In this document: piece by piece, positions 7,029 to 14,926 of the stretch
Layout: every line of letters starts with the position of its first letter
How positions within the stretch are numbered: position 1 is the stretch's first letter
Assembly (NCBI GenBank): GCA_030688605.1
Contig: JAUYJB010000117.1
Coordinates: forward strand, 1-38,480
Reading direction: 5' to 3'
DNA from: Hyphomicrobiales bacterium
Lineage (GTDB): Bacteria > Pseudomonadota > Alphaproteobacteria > Rhizobiales > NORP267
Length of the DNA stretch: 38,480 nucleotides
Position numbers and translations under genes: made by a program
The notes under the pieces: generated by a model
Seen by the model: only the letters and a program-made list of their open reading frames with translations
What the model was told of the DNA's origin: nothing
Databases searched by the model: none

Positions 7029-7221
7029 ATTGCTGAAGGCGAGCAGGTCGCCTTGGTCGAGCCACTCGAAGGGCAGACGGCCGCGACGATGTCGGGCGCA
7101 AGGAACGCGAGTGGCAGAACCCGGCCCAAGTCGCTGCGGTCCCCGGTTTTGCGGGCTGCCGCCGCGGCATGGCCAGGTCAGCTTCTCCGGTCAGTTGGTT
7201 CATCCAGCGGTGCGCCCCGGC
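7029..7221 (-). pseudogene. Decayed C-terminal fragment of a large serine recombinase
   Basis: Three consecutive pieces in different reading frames resemble the C-terminus of resolvase/invertase-family large serine recombinases common in alphaproteobacteria: AGAHRWMNQLTGE (near 7221-7183), then SDLGRVLPLAFLAPDIVAA (7135-7079), then LPFEWLDQGDLLAFSNPA (7076-7023). In intact proteins the blocks GR(L/V)LPLAFLAPDIVEAI and LPLDW-x-x-Q lie about 20 residues apart; here that linker is mostly deleted and the frame shifts twice. No start, catalytic domain or repeats remain. It fills most of the otherwise empty 6807-7285 interval and marks a former mobile element. The family match is from memory of the motif. 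Confidence 0.55.
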
Positions 7222-7285
7222 GAAATCCTGGCTGAACCTTCCGGCCCCGAAACGCACGCGCTGTTATGGACCGTCCCTAGCGGCT

Positions 7286-7822
7286 TTAGCCGCCACTGGC
7301 CTCGATCACGCCGCAGCCGATCCGAGGACCAGCATCCCCGGCGGGCTGGCTGGTATAATCATCCGCCCCCCCGTGAATCACGAGGGCCGAGCCGTCATCA
7401 TCGAGGAGCGGGTTCTCGCCGCCGGAGATGGTGACCATGGTGGTGACGGTCTCGAACGTCACCGCGCCGCTTTCCGGCACGTTGAGGTTGACCATGTCGC
7501 CGGCGTGTGGCCCGCCCTCGCTAAAAAAGCCATGCTCGGCATTGGTGGGATTATAGTGCCCGCCCGCCGAATCGAACGGCGGCTCGCATTTACCCACCGC
7601 GTGGAGGTGGAAGCCGTGTGTGCCCTGCGGCAGGCCCTCGAGCACCGCCCGGACCAGGACGCCATTCGGCGTCTGGGTGAACTCGACCGTTCCAAGCGCC
7701 TTGCCGTCCTTGTCGGCCACATCCGCCTTGGCCGCTTCCATCGCCGGCTGCTGCGCAAAGGCAGCGCCGCCGATGGCCAGCACTGGCACGGTTCCTATAA
7801 TCATCGCAATAAGGCGTTTCAT
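7286..7822 (-). CDS. sodC: Superoxide dismutase [Cu-Zn], periplasmic
   Basis: A 178-residue exported enzyme that dismutates superoxide. A signal peptide runs to about GGAAFAQQ. Metal ligands are visible in GFHLHAVGKC (copper HxH and the disulfide Cys), GGHYNPTNAEHG (bridging and zinc histidines), DDDGSALVIHGGADDY (zinc Asp region and copper His), and the C-terminal IGCGVI supplies the second disulfide Cys. The ATG at 7822 is chosen over an in-frame GTG at 7831 because AAGGG lies 8 bases before it. The gene is monocistronic, downstream of a TATACT -10 box. A small GCGGC/GCCGC hairpin overlaps the stop codon but lacks a T tract. Confidence 0.95.
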   Translation of the reverse strand: MKRLIAMIIGTVPVLAIGGAAFAQQPAMEAAKADVADKDGKALGTVEFTQTPNGVLVRAVLEGLPQGTHGFHLHAVGKCEPPFDSAGGHYNPTNAEHGFFSEGGPHAGDMVNLNVPESGAVTFETVTTMVTISGGENPLLDDDGSALVIHGGADDYTSQPAGDAGPRIGCGVIEASGG

Positions 7823-7923
7823 GACAATCACCCTTCGACTGAAATGACTGCAGCTGCTGTCGGGAACGTCGGCCGTTGCTCAACCATTGAAACGGGGCGC
7901 GGCGCGACCGGTTCCACGCCTAG

Positions 7924-7953
7924 AGTATACGCGGCGGCCAGCAACGGTGGAAA
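7924..7953 (-). promoter_or_regulatory. Probable sodC promoter
   Basis: On the minus strand a TATACT -10 hexamer (7929-7924) is the best match in the 208-base gap upstream of sodC. The -35 region (TTTCCA, 7953-7948) is weak at 18-base spacing. The predicted leader is about 95 bases. Confidence 0.4.
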
Positions 7954-8030
7954 TCATGATGCCTTGTTCAGTCTTGAAGGCCGGACAGTCCCCGGATTGG
8001 GGCAGGGAGCCTTCTTTTTGCGCTTCGCCG

Positions 8031-10898
8031 TCACGTCGCCGTTGTAAGGCTGATCTTCTCGCGCGCCAGGTCCGGTTCGCCGCAATGGGCGAGGATCACC
8101 GCGCGCGCCGCATCGCGAAGCCGCACCGCGGCCTCGAAATCAGTGCCGTCGACCCTGATCGGCGTGCCGATATGCACCGATATGGCCCCGCGCCGGGGAA
8201 ACCATTGTCCGCCGCGCAGCACCGATAGGGTACCGCGGATGGCGACGGGAATGACTGGCGTGCCGGTCTGGGCCGCGACCAGAAACGCCCCCAGATGAAA
8301 TCCCAGCAGGCCCGGCATGCGGGTCAGCGTCCCTTCCGGGAACGAGACGATCCGTTCGCCGGCCTCGGCCGCCTTCAGCGTCAGCGCCGTGTCCTCAATG
8401 CCGCCGCTCGCGTCCGTACGGCGCACGAAAATCGTTCCGAGGCGCCGCAGGAAGGGCCCCGTGATCAGCTGGGCCCCGAGCTCCGCCTTGGCGACAAAGG
8501 AAAGCTTGCCCGGGATCGCCGCCGAGATGACCATGCCGTCCAGATAGCTTGAATGGTTGCTCACCAGGATCACGCGCTTTTCGGGGATCGGGCCTTCCGC
8601 CTCAACGTCCACGGCAAGCCCGGTGAGGCGCAGGAACAGGCGCGCGAGCCCGCCGGTTACGGCATGCGCCCAATCCCGCCGCGGCAGCGCGACGACGAGC
8701 GGCCAGACGAAGACGCTGATGAGGCAAAGCGCGCACCACCAATAGGCGGCATAGGCGAAATGGACCGCAATTCGCCCTCCCCGCTGAAAGCGATGTGCCA
8801 GTCCGACGAGGCTCAGACGGGCAAGCTGCCACCACAGGGCGCGGGCCTTGCGCCCGATCATCCCGCTTTCGTATAGCGAGCGCGCCTGCGAACGGCGAAT
8901 CTTGCCGCTCGAGGTTTTCGGAACCGCGTGCGGCGGCGCGAGGACGATCTCGTCCGGCGGCAGGTTGAGAAGCTCCAGGGACGCATCCGAAATTCGTTGC
9001 TTCAGCTCATCCAATTGCGCTTGATCGGCAAGCCTCGTCTCGGCGAGGATGATCAGCCGCTCAGTGCCGGTGCGCGGGTCCCTGCTGGCGAACGCGGCGA
9101 CGCAGCCTTTGCGGATGCCTTCAATATTGCCGACATGTTCCTCCAGCTCGTGGGGATAGATGTTGCGCCCGGAACGGATGATCATGTCCTTGATCCGGCC
9201 GGTGAGGAATATGTCGCCGCCGACGATATAGGCAAGATCGCCGCTCTCCAGCCAGTCGCCGTCGAACAGGGCGCGCGTCTTCTCCTCGTTGCGGAAATAG
9301 CCGGTCGTCACCGAGGGGCCCTTGAACTGAAGCCGTCCCTCGTGGCGCGCGGCGACCTCGCGGCCGGTCGCGTCAACGATCCTCACCTCGTGGTTCGGCA
9401 GCGGCTGGCCGCAAGCGACGAATTCAAGCGCGGTGACGTCGTCCGGTTCGGCCGGCCGCGCATAGCCGCGCTGGGACAGGGATTCGCGCTCCACGCGATC
9501 GATGATCGGTGCCCGCCCGGTCGGCGGAAAAGCCAGCCCCACGGCGCTCTCGGCGAGCCCGTATACCGGCGCCATGGCCTCCGGCCTGAAGCCATAAGCT
9601 TTGAATTTCTCGGTGAAGCGGACGATGGTGCTCGGGCTCACCGGTTCGGCGCCGTTGACCACCATGCGCAGCGTGCTCAGGTCGAGGCCGTCGATATCCG
9701 CATCGCGGATATTCTTCAGACACAGCTCGAACGCGAAATTCGGCGCGGCCGAGAGCGTCGCGCGATGACGGTGAATGGCCCACAGCCAACGCGCGGGGTC
9801 GGCCAGAAAGGCGAGCGGCGGCATGATGACCGCGGGCGCGCCGTAATAGAGGCAGCCGAACCAGGCGCCGATCAGCCCCATATCGTGATAGAGCGGCAGC
9901 CAGCTCACCAAAATATCGGAGGAACTCGCCTCCATGACCTCGCCCATGGCGCGGATATTGGCGATGAGGTTGGCGTGGGAGAGGACGACGCCCTTGGGAT
10001 CGCCGGTGCTGCCCGAAGTGTATTGGATCAGCGCCGTCGTCCCGCCGTCGGCGGGCGTCGCCTCGCCGATCATCTCGCCTGAGGCAAGCTCGGTGACCGT
10101 CTCCACGCGGCGCAAGGAATCCGTCAGGCCGTAGAGCAGGACCCCGACCCTGTGGATCTCCTCGTCGGTGACGAGAAAGCTCGCTTGCGCATTGGACAGG
10201 ATGCCGGCCTGCCGGCGCAGATGGTCTTCGACCTGGGCGCGGCGAAATGGCGGATAGATCGGCACCGGTATTCCGCCGCTAAGAAGCACCCCGAAAAAGG
10301 CGTGGAAGAAGCCTGCCTCAGTCGGCAGCATGATGGCGACGCGCTCGCCGCGCTCAAGTCCCCGATTGATCAGTCCGCCGGCGACCGCTCGCGCGGCCCG
10401 ATCGAGCCCCGAATAGGTAATGGCCTCGTCTTCCTCGTCGCTGCGCCACAACAAGATGTGCGGCCGTTCGCCATGCGTCCCGACATGGGCCGCGAGCACC
10501 TCGATGAGCGTGGTTGCCTGCGTCGGCGCCGAGGTTTCCGGCAGCACGATGGGCTCAATGGCGGTTCTGATACGTCCCGCGCCGGCGTCGGGTGCGGCGG
10601 CGGTCACCTCCTTGAGCAGGTCACGCAGCGTCCGGGCCTCGCCGATCAGGCGCTCGGGCAATCGCACCTTGAAGGCCCGGTCGATGCGGAGCAGCAGCTC
10701 CGCGCGCCCGAGGCTATCGAGACCGATGTCGCTGTCAATGTCGCTGTCGAGCTCGACGGTCAGTGTTCGGCGCAGATGCGGATGCAGCTCGACGGCGAGG
10801 TCATGGACGATAGCGAGAAGCTGGCGGGCGTTCTCGTCATCCGCCGCACGGCCTTTTGCGGTCGCCCGCTGCTTTCCAGCCTTTACCGCCGAAGCCAT
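8031..10898 (-). CDS. Trifunctional acyl carrier / acyl-AMP ligase / 1-acylglycerol-3-phosphate acyltransferase protein
   Basis: A 955-residue three-domain protein. Residues 22-100 form an acyl carrier domain with phosphopantetheine site GLDSLG (Ser62). Residues 125-690 form an acyl-AMP ligase: P-loop-like YTSGSTGDPKG (293-303), core SWLPLYHDMGL and ESGDLAYI, and C-terminal PKTSSGKIRRSQ with the catalytic Lys; the SWLPxYHDMGL string is typical of fatty acyl-AMP ligases (FAAL). Two hydrophobic segments follow (about 715-750). The end is a PlsC-type acyltransferase with NHSSYLD (HX4D, His782) and FPEGT (853-857). The design suggests that a free fatty acid is adenylated, parked on the in-cis ACP and transferred to a lysophospholipid or other acceptor at the membrane; this is inference. 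It stands alone, with sodC downstream. Confidence 0.9.
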   Translation of the reverse strand: MASAVKAGKQRATAKGRAADDENARQLLAIVHDLAVELHPHLRRTLTVELDSDIDSDIGLDSLGRAELLLRIDRAFKVRLPERLIGEARTLRDLLKEVTAAAPDAGAGRIRTAIEPIVLPETSAPTQATTLIEVLAAHVGTHGERPHILLWRSDEEDEAITYSGLDRAARAVAGGLINRGLERGERVAIMLPTEAGFFHAFFGVLLSGGIPVPIYPPFRRAQVEDHLRRQAGILSNAQASFLVTDEEIHRVGVLLYGLTDSLRRVETVTELASGEMIGEATPADGGTTALIQYTSGSTGDPKGVVLSHANLIANIRAMGEVMEASSSDILVSWLPLYHDMGLIGAWFGCLYYGAPAVIMPPLAFLADPARWLWAIHRHRATLSAAPNFAFELCLKNIRDADIDGLDLSTLRMVVNGAEPVSPSTIVRFTEKFKAYGFRPEAMAPVYGLAESAVGLAFPPTGRAPIIDRVERESLSQRGYARPAEPDDVTALEFVACGQPLPNHEVRIVDATGREVAARHEGRLQFKGPSVTTGYFRNEEKTRALFDGDWLESGDLAYIVGGDIFLTGRIKDMIIRSGRNIYPHELEEHVGNIEGIRKGCVAAFASRDPRTGTERLIILAETRLADQAQLDELKQRISDASLELLNLPPDEIVLAPPHAVPKTSSGKIRRSQARSLYESGMIGRKARALWWQLARLSLVGLAHRFQRGGRIAVHFAYAAYWWCALCLISVFVWPLVVALPRRDWAHAVTGGLARLFLRLTGLAVDVEAEGPIPEKRVILVSNHSSYLDGMVISAAIPGKLSFVAKAELGAQLITGPFLRRLGTIFVRRTDASGGIEDTALTLKAAEAGERIVSFPEGTLTRMPGLLGFHLGAFLVAAQTGTPVIPVAIRGTLSVLRGGQWFPRRGAISVHIGTPIRVDGTDFEAAVRLRDAARAVILAHCGEPDLAREKISLTTAT

Positions 10899-11054
10899 TC
10901 GATGCCACCCAGTATCGCTGTCCGCCGATCATCGGCGCGCACAGCGGCATTGCATTGATGCGGGTCAAGGTCGCGCGAACCGCAGCGAGACGATTCTAGC
11001 ATGGCTGGTGTCAGAACCCTTTACGGCCTCGGTTGCACCTGGCCGGCCCGACGT

Positions 11055-11084
11055 CTTGACCGTTTTTGCGGCCCTTCCCATATT
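11055..11084 (+). promoter_or_regulatory. Heat-shock (RpoH-type) promoter for hsp20
   Basis: CTTGAC (11055-11060), a 16-base spacer and CCCATATT (11077-11084) match the CTTGAA/C ... CCCATNT pattern of sigma-32 promoters. It can also be read as sigma-70 TTGACC-17-CATATT. The predicted start near 11090 leaves a leader of about 95 bases before hsp20. Confidence 0.55.
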
Positions 11085-11089
11085 TGCCA

Positions 11090-11188
11090 TATCCGGCGCC
11101 CATGATGGGGCCGGACGCGGTGTACCGTGCCTGAGGGGCGGCCGCGCCGCAAAGACATGTCTGTCGCTTGATGAAGGACAATCGATGT
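11090..11188 (+). promoter_or_regulatory. ROSE-like RNA thermometer in the hsp20 leader
   Basis: The 3' end folds as GTC(G)CTT / AAGGAC (11063+100 to 11079+100, i.e. 11163-11169 with 11174-11179, loop GATG). The UCGCU strand pairs with the AGGA of the ribosome binding site leaving one bulged G, the exact U(U/C)GCU signature of ROSE elements in rhizobial small heat-shock genes. ACAT (11155-11158) can in addition pair with the ATGT of the start codon. A strong upstream hairpin is formed by CCGGCGCCC / GGGGCCGG (about 11094-11115). Melting at heat-shock temperature would release the ribosome binding site. Confidence 0.65.
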
Positions 11189-11610
11189 CTCCCGCGTCTC
11201 AGTTTTCAAGTCCGTTTCTGCTCGGCTTCGAGGGTCTCGAACAACTGCTCGACCGGCTGACGAAGTCAGCGGGCAATGGGTATCCGCCTTACAACATCGA
11301 ACGCGTGTCGAAAAGCGACCGCGGCGAGGTGCTGCGCATCACGCTCGCCGTCGCCGGGTTTACGCGCGATCAATTGGAGATCAGCCACGAAGACAACCAA
11401 CTCGTCATCCGCGGCCGGCAGACCGACGACAAGTCGCGCACCTTCCTGCATCGCGGTATCGCCGCCCGGCAGTTCCAGCGCGCCTTCGTGCTCGCCGATG
11501 CCATCGAGGTGGCGGGCGCGGAACTGAAGGACGGACTTTTGTCCATCGATCTGGTTCGCCACGATCCTGAGCGGCTGGTGCGCAAGATCGACATCACCAA
11601 CGGGCAATGA
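11185..11610 (+). CDS. Small heat-shock protein, Hsp20/IbpA family
   Basis: A 141-residue alpha-crystallin-domain chaperone that holds unfolding proteins in the cytoplasm. The alpha-crystallin domain spans about residues 30-125 (from YNIERVSKSD to ELKDGLLSIDL); the AxLKDGLLxI signature is clear, and ITLAVAGFTRDQLEI is typical of the IbpA/class A rhizobial type. The ATG at 11185 has AAGGA at 11174-11178. The start codon and ribosome binding site are buried in the ROSE-like hairpin, so expression is probably controlled both by the heat-shock promoter and by RNA melting. The DUF1150 gene follows 31 bases later. Confidence 0.93.
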   Translation: MSPASQFSSPFLLGFEGLEQLLDRLTKSAGNGYPPYNIERVSKSDRGEVLRITLAVAGFTRDQLEISHEDNQLVIRGRQTDDKSRTFLHRGIAARQFQRAFVLADAIEVAGAELKDGLLSIDLVRHDPERLVRKIDITNGQ

Positions 11611-11641
11611 CGATAGGCGACATGGACGAAAGGTTGAGACA

Positions 11642-11902
11642 ATGACCGAGCAAGAACGCAAAATCCCCCCGCTTTCGGCGGACGAGTTCGCCCATCTCGG
11701 CGGCGGCGAGGTCGCCTATATCCGCGAAATCGAGGCCCAGGACGCCATCGGCCAGTTCCCGTCCGCCCGCAGGCTGCCGGCAACCGCGCGGCTGTTCGTG
11801 CTGCACGCAGCCGACGGCACGCCGATCCTGCTCGGCGACAACCGCGACACGGTGATCGCCAATGCGCGCGAGCACAGCCTGATGCCCGTCTCCGTGCACT
11901 GA
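11642..11902 (+). CDS. DUF1150 family protein
   Basis: An 86-residue acidic cytoplasmic protein containing LGGGEVAYIREI near the N-terminus and FVLHAADGTPILLGDNRDTV in the second half, both diagnostic of DUF1150, a family of unknown function found in alphaproteobacteria and commonly next to Hsp20. AAAGG lies upstream of the ATG. It is 31 bases downstream of hsp20 on the same strand and is probably co-transcribed and heat-induced. Confidence 0.88.
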   Translation: MTEQERKIPPLSADEFAHLGGGEVAYIREIEAQDAIGQFPSARRLPATARLFVLHAADGTPILLGDNRDTVIANAREHSLMPVSVH

Positions 11903-11924
11903 TCCGAAGTCTGCCGGAAAAGCT

Positions 11925-12028
11925 TTAGACCGAAATCCATCTGATCCGAATCGGTTTTCGGTTCAATCTCAATGGTTGAGCATGTTCTTCCCGCAAAACC
12001 GGTTCCCATTCTTGCGGAACATGCTCTA
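11925..12028. repeat. Dispersed Rhizobiales-type palindromic repeat
   Basis: This intergenic block consists of two hairpins. The first is ACCGAAA ... TTTTCGGT (about 11929-11962). The second is GAGCATGTT / AACATGCTC (11978-11986 with 12018-12026), continued after a bulge by CCGCAA / TTGCGG, with the inner core accggttcccat. The core and the ending catgctctaa match a repeat scattered in Hyphomicrobiales genomes. A 14-base piece (tgctcaaccattga) recurs in inverted orientation at 7877-7890. The end of the repeat supplies the ptsN stop codon. Confidence 0.6.
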
Positions 12029-12490
12029 AGCGGCGTCGGATTCGGTGGACTCGATCAACAAGGCATAAAGGCCTGCCGCATCGCGGCAGCCGCGCAGCTT
12101 CTTCGCCGCGGTCGGTTCGCGCAGCACCCTGGCAACGCGCGCGAGCGCCTTGAGATGGTCCGCGCCGGCTCCTTCCGGTGCCAGCAGCAGAAACACCAGG
12201 TCGACCGGCTGGTCGTCCATCGCCTCGAAATTGATCGGCTTGTCGAGGCGGGCGAAGACGCCGCAAATCCGCTGCAGACCCGGCAGCTTGCCGTGCGGTA
12301 TCGCGACCCCATGACCGACGCCGGTCGAGCCGAGCCGCTCGCGCTGCAGCAACAGGTCGAAAATCTGCCGCTCGACAAGGCCGGTCAGCGCCGCCGCGCG
12401 GCCGGCCATTTCCTGCAAGAGCTGCTTTTTGCTCGAGACCTTCATGCTCGGCATGATCGCGTCGGGCGTGATCAGATCGCTCAAATCCAT
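12026..12490 (-). CDS. ptsN: PTS IIA-like nitrogen regulatory protein PtsN (EIIA-Ntr)
   Basis: A 154-residue EIIA(Man/Fru)-type protein of the nitrogen phosphotransferase system, which is phosphorylated by PtsP-NPr and controls potassium transport, nitrogen and envelope functions by protein binding. The active-site His is in GVGHGVAIPHGKL (residues about 57-69; second His phosphorylated), and PVDLVFLLLAPEGAGADHLKAL is the conserved second half. The stop codon lies inside the palindromic repeat. It closes the lptC-lptA-lptB-rpoN-hpf-ptsN block, 30 bases after hpf. Confidence 0.95.
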   Translation of the reverse strand: MDLSDLITPDAIMPSMKVSSKKQLLQEMAGRAAALTGLVERQIFDLLLQRERLGSTGVGHGVAIPHGKLPGLQRICGVFARLDKPINFEAMDDQPVDLVFLLLAPEGAGADHLKALARVARVLREPTAAKKLRGCRDAAGLYALLIESTESDAA

Positions 12491-12520
12491 GTTTTCAAAT
12501 ACCCCGGTTCGTGAAATCCG

Positions 12521-13108
12521 TCAGCGCGCCTCGACATCGGCGGGCGCGGTGCGGCTCGGATCCAGCCAGCCAATGTTTCCGTCGTCCCTGCGGTAGACAA
12601 TATTGAGCCCGCCATGGCCGGCATTGCGGAACATGATGAATTGCTCATTCCCGAGATCGAGGCGCATGACCGCTTCGCTGACCGTCAGGGTCGGCAACGG
12701 CGTCGTGCTTTCGGCGACCACCACGGGATTGTCGGCGGCCTCGCTCTCGGGCTCTTCGTCCTCATCCCTGGGCGCTGCGAGAATGAAGGCCGGCGCCGGC
12801 TCCACCCGCGCCTGATTGTGTTCCTTCAAGCGGCGGCGATAGCGGCGCAAGCGCTTTTCGAGCTTGTCGGCCGCAAGTTCGAGTGCGACGTGGGCATCCT
12901 GCGCCTCGGCACGCGATTGCAGCCTGACGCCGGAATCGAGATGCGCCACACATTCGGCCAGAAAGCCGATGCGCGTCTTTTCGAACACGATATGGGCGTC
13001 GTAGCCGCGGTCGAAATGCTTGCCCAGCACGTCCACCAGACGGTGGCCGGCGCGCTCGCGCAAGGCATCACCCACATCCATATTCTTTCCGGTGATTTTT
13101 ACGTGCAT
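12521..13108 (-). CDS. hpf: Ribosome hibernation promoting factor, long form
   Basis: A 195-residue protein with the RaiA/HPF N-terminal domain (residues 1-100, beginning MHVKITGKNMDVGDALRERA and ending in the basic RRYRRRLKEH) and, after an acidic linker, the C-terminal dimerisation domain (about 137-185, with MRLDLGNEQFIMFRNAGHGG and NIVYRRDDGNIGWLDP). Long HPF makes 100S ribosome dimers in stationary phase. It was historically called sigma-54 modulation protein because it follows rpoN, as here. The 237-base gap to rpoN holds no gene I can support. Confidence 0.95.
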   Translation of the reverse strand: MHVKITGKNMDVGDALRERAGHRLVDVLGKHFDRGYDAHIVFEKTRIGFLAECVAHLDSGVRLQSRAEAQDAHVALELAADKLEKRLRRYRRRLKEHNQARVEPAPAFILAAPRDEDEEPESEAADNPVVVAESTTPLPTLTVSEAVMRLDLGNEQFIMFRNAGHGGLNIVYRRDDGNIGWLDPSRTAPADVEAR

Positions 13109-13345
13109 CGATGCTCAGGCACCTTACCGGGCAGGCCCGCAATTTCCACCGCGCCTTCGCCCACCGCGCGTTCTCGGCAATGACCCCGCAAACAGTGATT
13201 CGCGGATTGGCCGCTCCATCCCGGCGCAGATATCGGCATCTGCCTAACGCGGCGGCTGGAACCTAAGAGCGCGACCAGCGCCTGTCAATGCGCTTGCCGC
13301 CTGTCCACAGCCAGCCCGGCTTGCCGGCGCGCCGCGAACGGCCGG

Positions 13346-14887
13346 TCACATCGGCACCCGCTTTTCGCGCCGCCGCTGCACCGAGGAGGCGATGCGCATG
13401 GCCTCGCGGTACTTGGCGACGGTCCGCCGCGCGATATCGACACCCTCCTGTTTGAGGACCTGCACGATCTGATCGTCGGACAGGACTTTTTCGGGACATT
13501 CCCGGTCGATCAGCTCCCTGATGCGGTGGCGCACGGCCTCGGCGGAATGCGCCTCGCCGCCGTCGGCCGCGGCGATCGCCGAAGTAAAGAAGAACTTCAG
13601 CTCGAAGGTGCCGCGCGGCGTCGCCATGTATTTGTTGGAAGTGACGCGGCTGACCGTCGATTCGTGCATGGAAATGGCGTCGGCCACGGTCTTCAGGTTG
13701 AGCGGGCGCAGGCATTGAATGCCGTCGGCCAGGAAGCCATCCTGCTGACGCACGATCTCGGTCGCCACCCTGAGCACCGTGCGGGCGCGCTGGTCGAGGC
13801 TCTTGACCAGCCAGTTGGCGCTTTGCAGGCACTCGCTCAGATAGGTGCGTTCGAGCTCGTTGTGCGTGTCGCGCGCGACGCTGGTGTAATATTCCTGATT
13901 GACCAGCACCTTCGGCAGAGCATCGCTGTTGAGCTCGACCTGCCAGCTGCCGTCCGGCCGCGTCCGCACGAAGATGTCGGGGACGATCGGCTGGATGACG
14001 ATGGAGCCGAATCTCAGCCCGGGCTTGGGGTCGAGGGCGCGGATTTCGGCGACCATGTCGGCCAGGTCCTCGTCGTCGATCCTGCATAGACGCTTGATCT
14101 TGTCGAATTCGCGCCGGGCCAGGAGCTCGATATTCTCGACCAAGCAGGCGATGGCCGGATCGAACCGGTCCTTGTCCTTGAGCTGGATTGCCAGACACTC
14201 GGAGAGATTGCGCGCCAGAACCCCCGGCGGATCGAAGGCTTGAATTTCCCTCAGCGTTTCCTCGACCATGTCGAGCGGCGCGGCGAGGCGGATCGCGACC
14301 TGCTCGAGATTGCCGGAAAGATAGCCGGCATCGTCGACCATATCGACGAGATGCTGCCCGATCAGACGTTTGGCAGGATCGGCAATGGCCAGCGCCAGCT
14401 GTTCGTTGAGGTGATCGCGCAACGTCACCTCGCCGGTCAGCATCGATTCGAAGTCGAATTCGCCGGAATCGAAGCTGCCGCCGCGCCGCCCGCTGATGGC
14501 GCTCCAGCCGGAATCCATCGGCTCCATCGCCCGCGGCTCGCTCTCCGGTGCGCCGCCGGCCTCGGTGTCGTCGGGGAAGACATTCTCAACATCCGTGTCG
14601 AGCTTGGCCGCAACCGCGCGCGGCGATTCCTCAAAGGCAAGGTCGGACCATTCCGCGGGCTTGTCGGAGGCCTCGTCGCCGGCGCCGTCCGTTTCGGCGT
14701 CACTTTCCGCTGCGGCCGGGGCCTCGTCGTCGGCGCGTTCGAGCAGCGGATTGCGCTCCAGCTCTGCCTCCACATAGGCTTCAAGATCGAGGCTGGAGAG
14801 CTGCAGGAGCTTTATGGCCTGCTGAAGCTGGGGAGTCATGACCAGGGCTTGGCCCTGCCTCAACTCCAGCTTTGGAATCAGCGCCAT
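13346..14887 (-). CDS. rpoN: RNA polymerase sigma-54 factor
   Basis: A 513-residue sigma factor that directs RNA polymerase to -24/-12 promoters and needs an AAA+ activator. Region I is the Gln/Leu-rich N-terminus (LELRQGQALVMTPQLQQAIK), region II the acidic segment (about 55-130), and the core-binding and DNA-binding domains follow; the RpoN box reads ARRTVAKYREAM near residue 488. Length is normal. The ATG at 14887 follows GGAG at slightly long spacing. It starts 39 bases after the lptB stop, as in other rhizobia. Confidence 0.97.
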   Translation of the reverse strand: MALIPKLELRQGQALVMTPQLQQAIKLLQLSSLDLEAYVEAELERNPLLERADDEAPAAAESDAETDGAGDEASDKPAEWSDLAFEESPRAVAAKLDTDVENVFPDDTEAGGAPESEPRAMEPMDSGWSAISGRRGGSFDSGEFDFESMLTGEVTLRDHLNEQLALAIADPAKRLIGQHLVDMVDDAGYLSGNLEQVAIRLAAPLDMVEETLREIQAFDPPGVLARNLSECLAIQLKDKDRFDPAIACLVENIELLARREFDKIKRLCRIDDEDLADMVAEIRALDPKPGLRFGSIVIQPIVPDIFVRTRPDGSWQVELNSDALPKVLVNQEYYTSVARDTHNELERTYLSECLQSANWLVKSLDQRARTVLRVATEIVRQQDGFLADGIQCLRPLNLKTVADAISMHESTVSRVTSNKYMATPRGTFELKFFFTSAIAAADGGEAHSAEAVRHRIRELIDRECPEKVLSDDQIVQVLKQEGVDIARRTVAKYREAMRIASSVQRRREKRVPM

Positions 14888-14926
14888 GTCCCGATCACTC
14901 CGCTCTTAACACCCGGCTCGCGGCGG

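Noticed and set aside
6901-7257. Intact open frames of about 110 residues on the minus strand upstream of the respiratory operon
   Set aside because: Neither is coherent by itself; pieces of recombinase jump between frames, so a pseudogene is the better reading.
7250-7300. Hairpin at the sodC stop codon as a terminator
   Set aside because: The stem is only 5 bp and there is no T tract after it.
7169-8047. A 292-codon plus-strand frame over sodC
   Set aside because: Antisense to a clear Cu/Zn superoxide dismutase with complete ligands; no ribosome binding site or recognisable domain.
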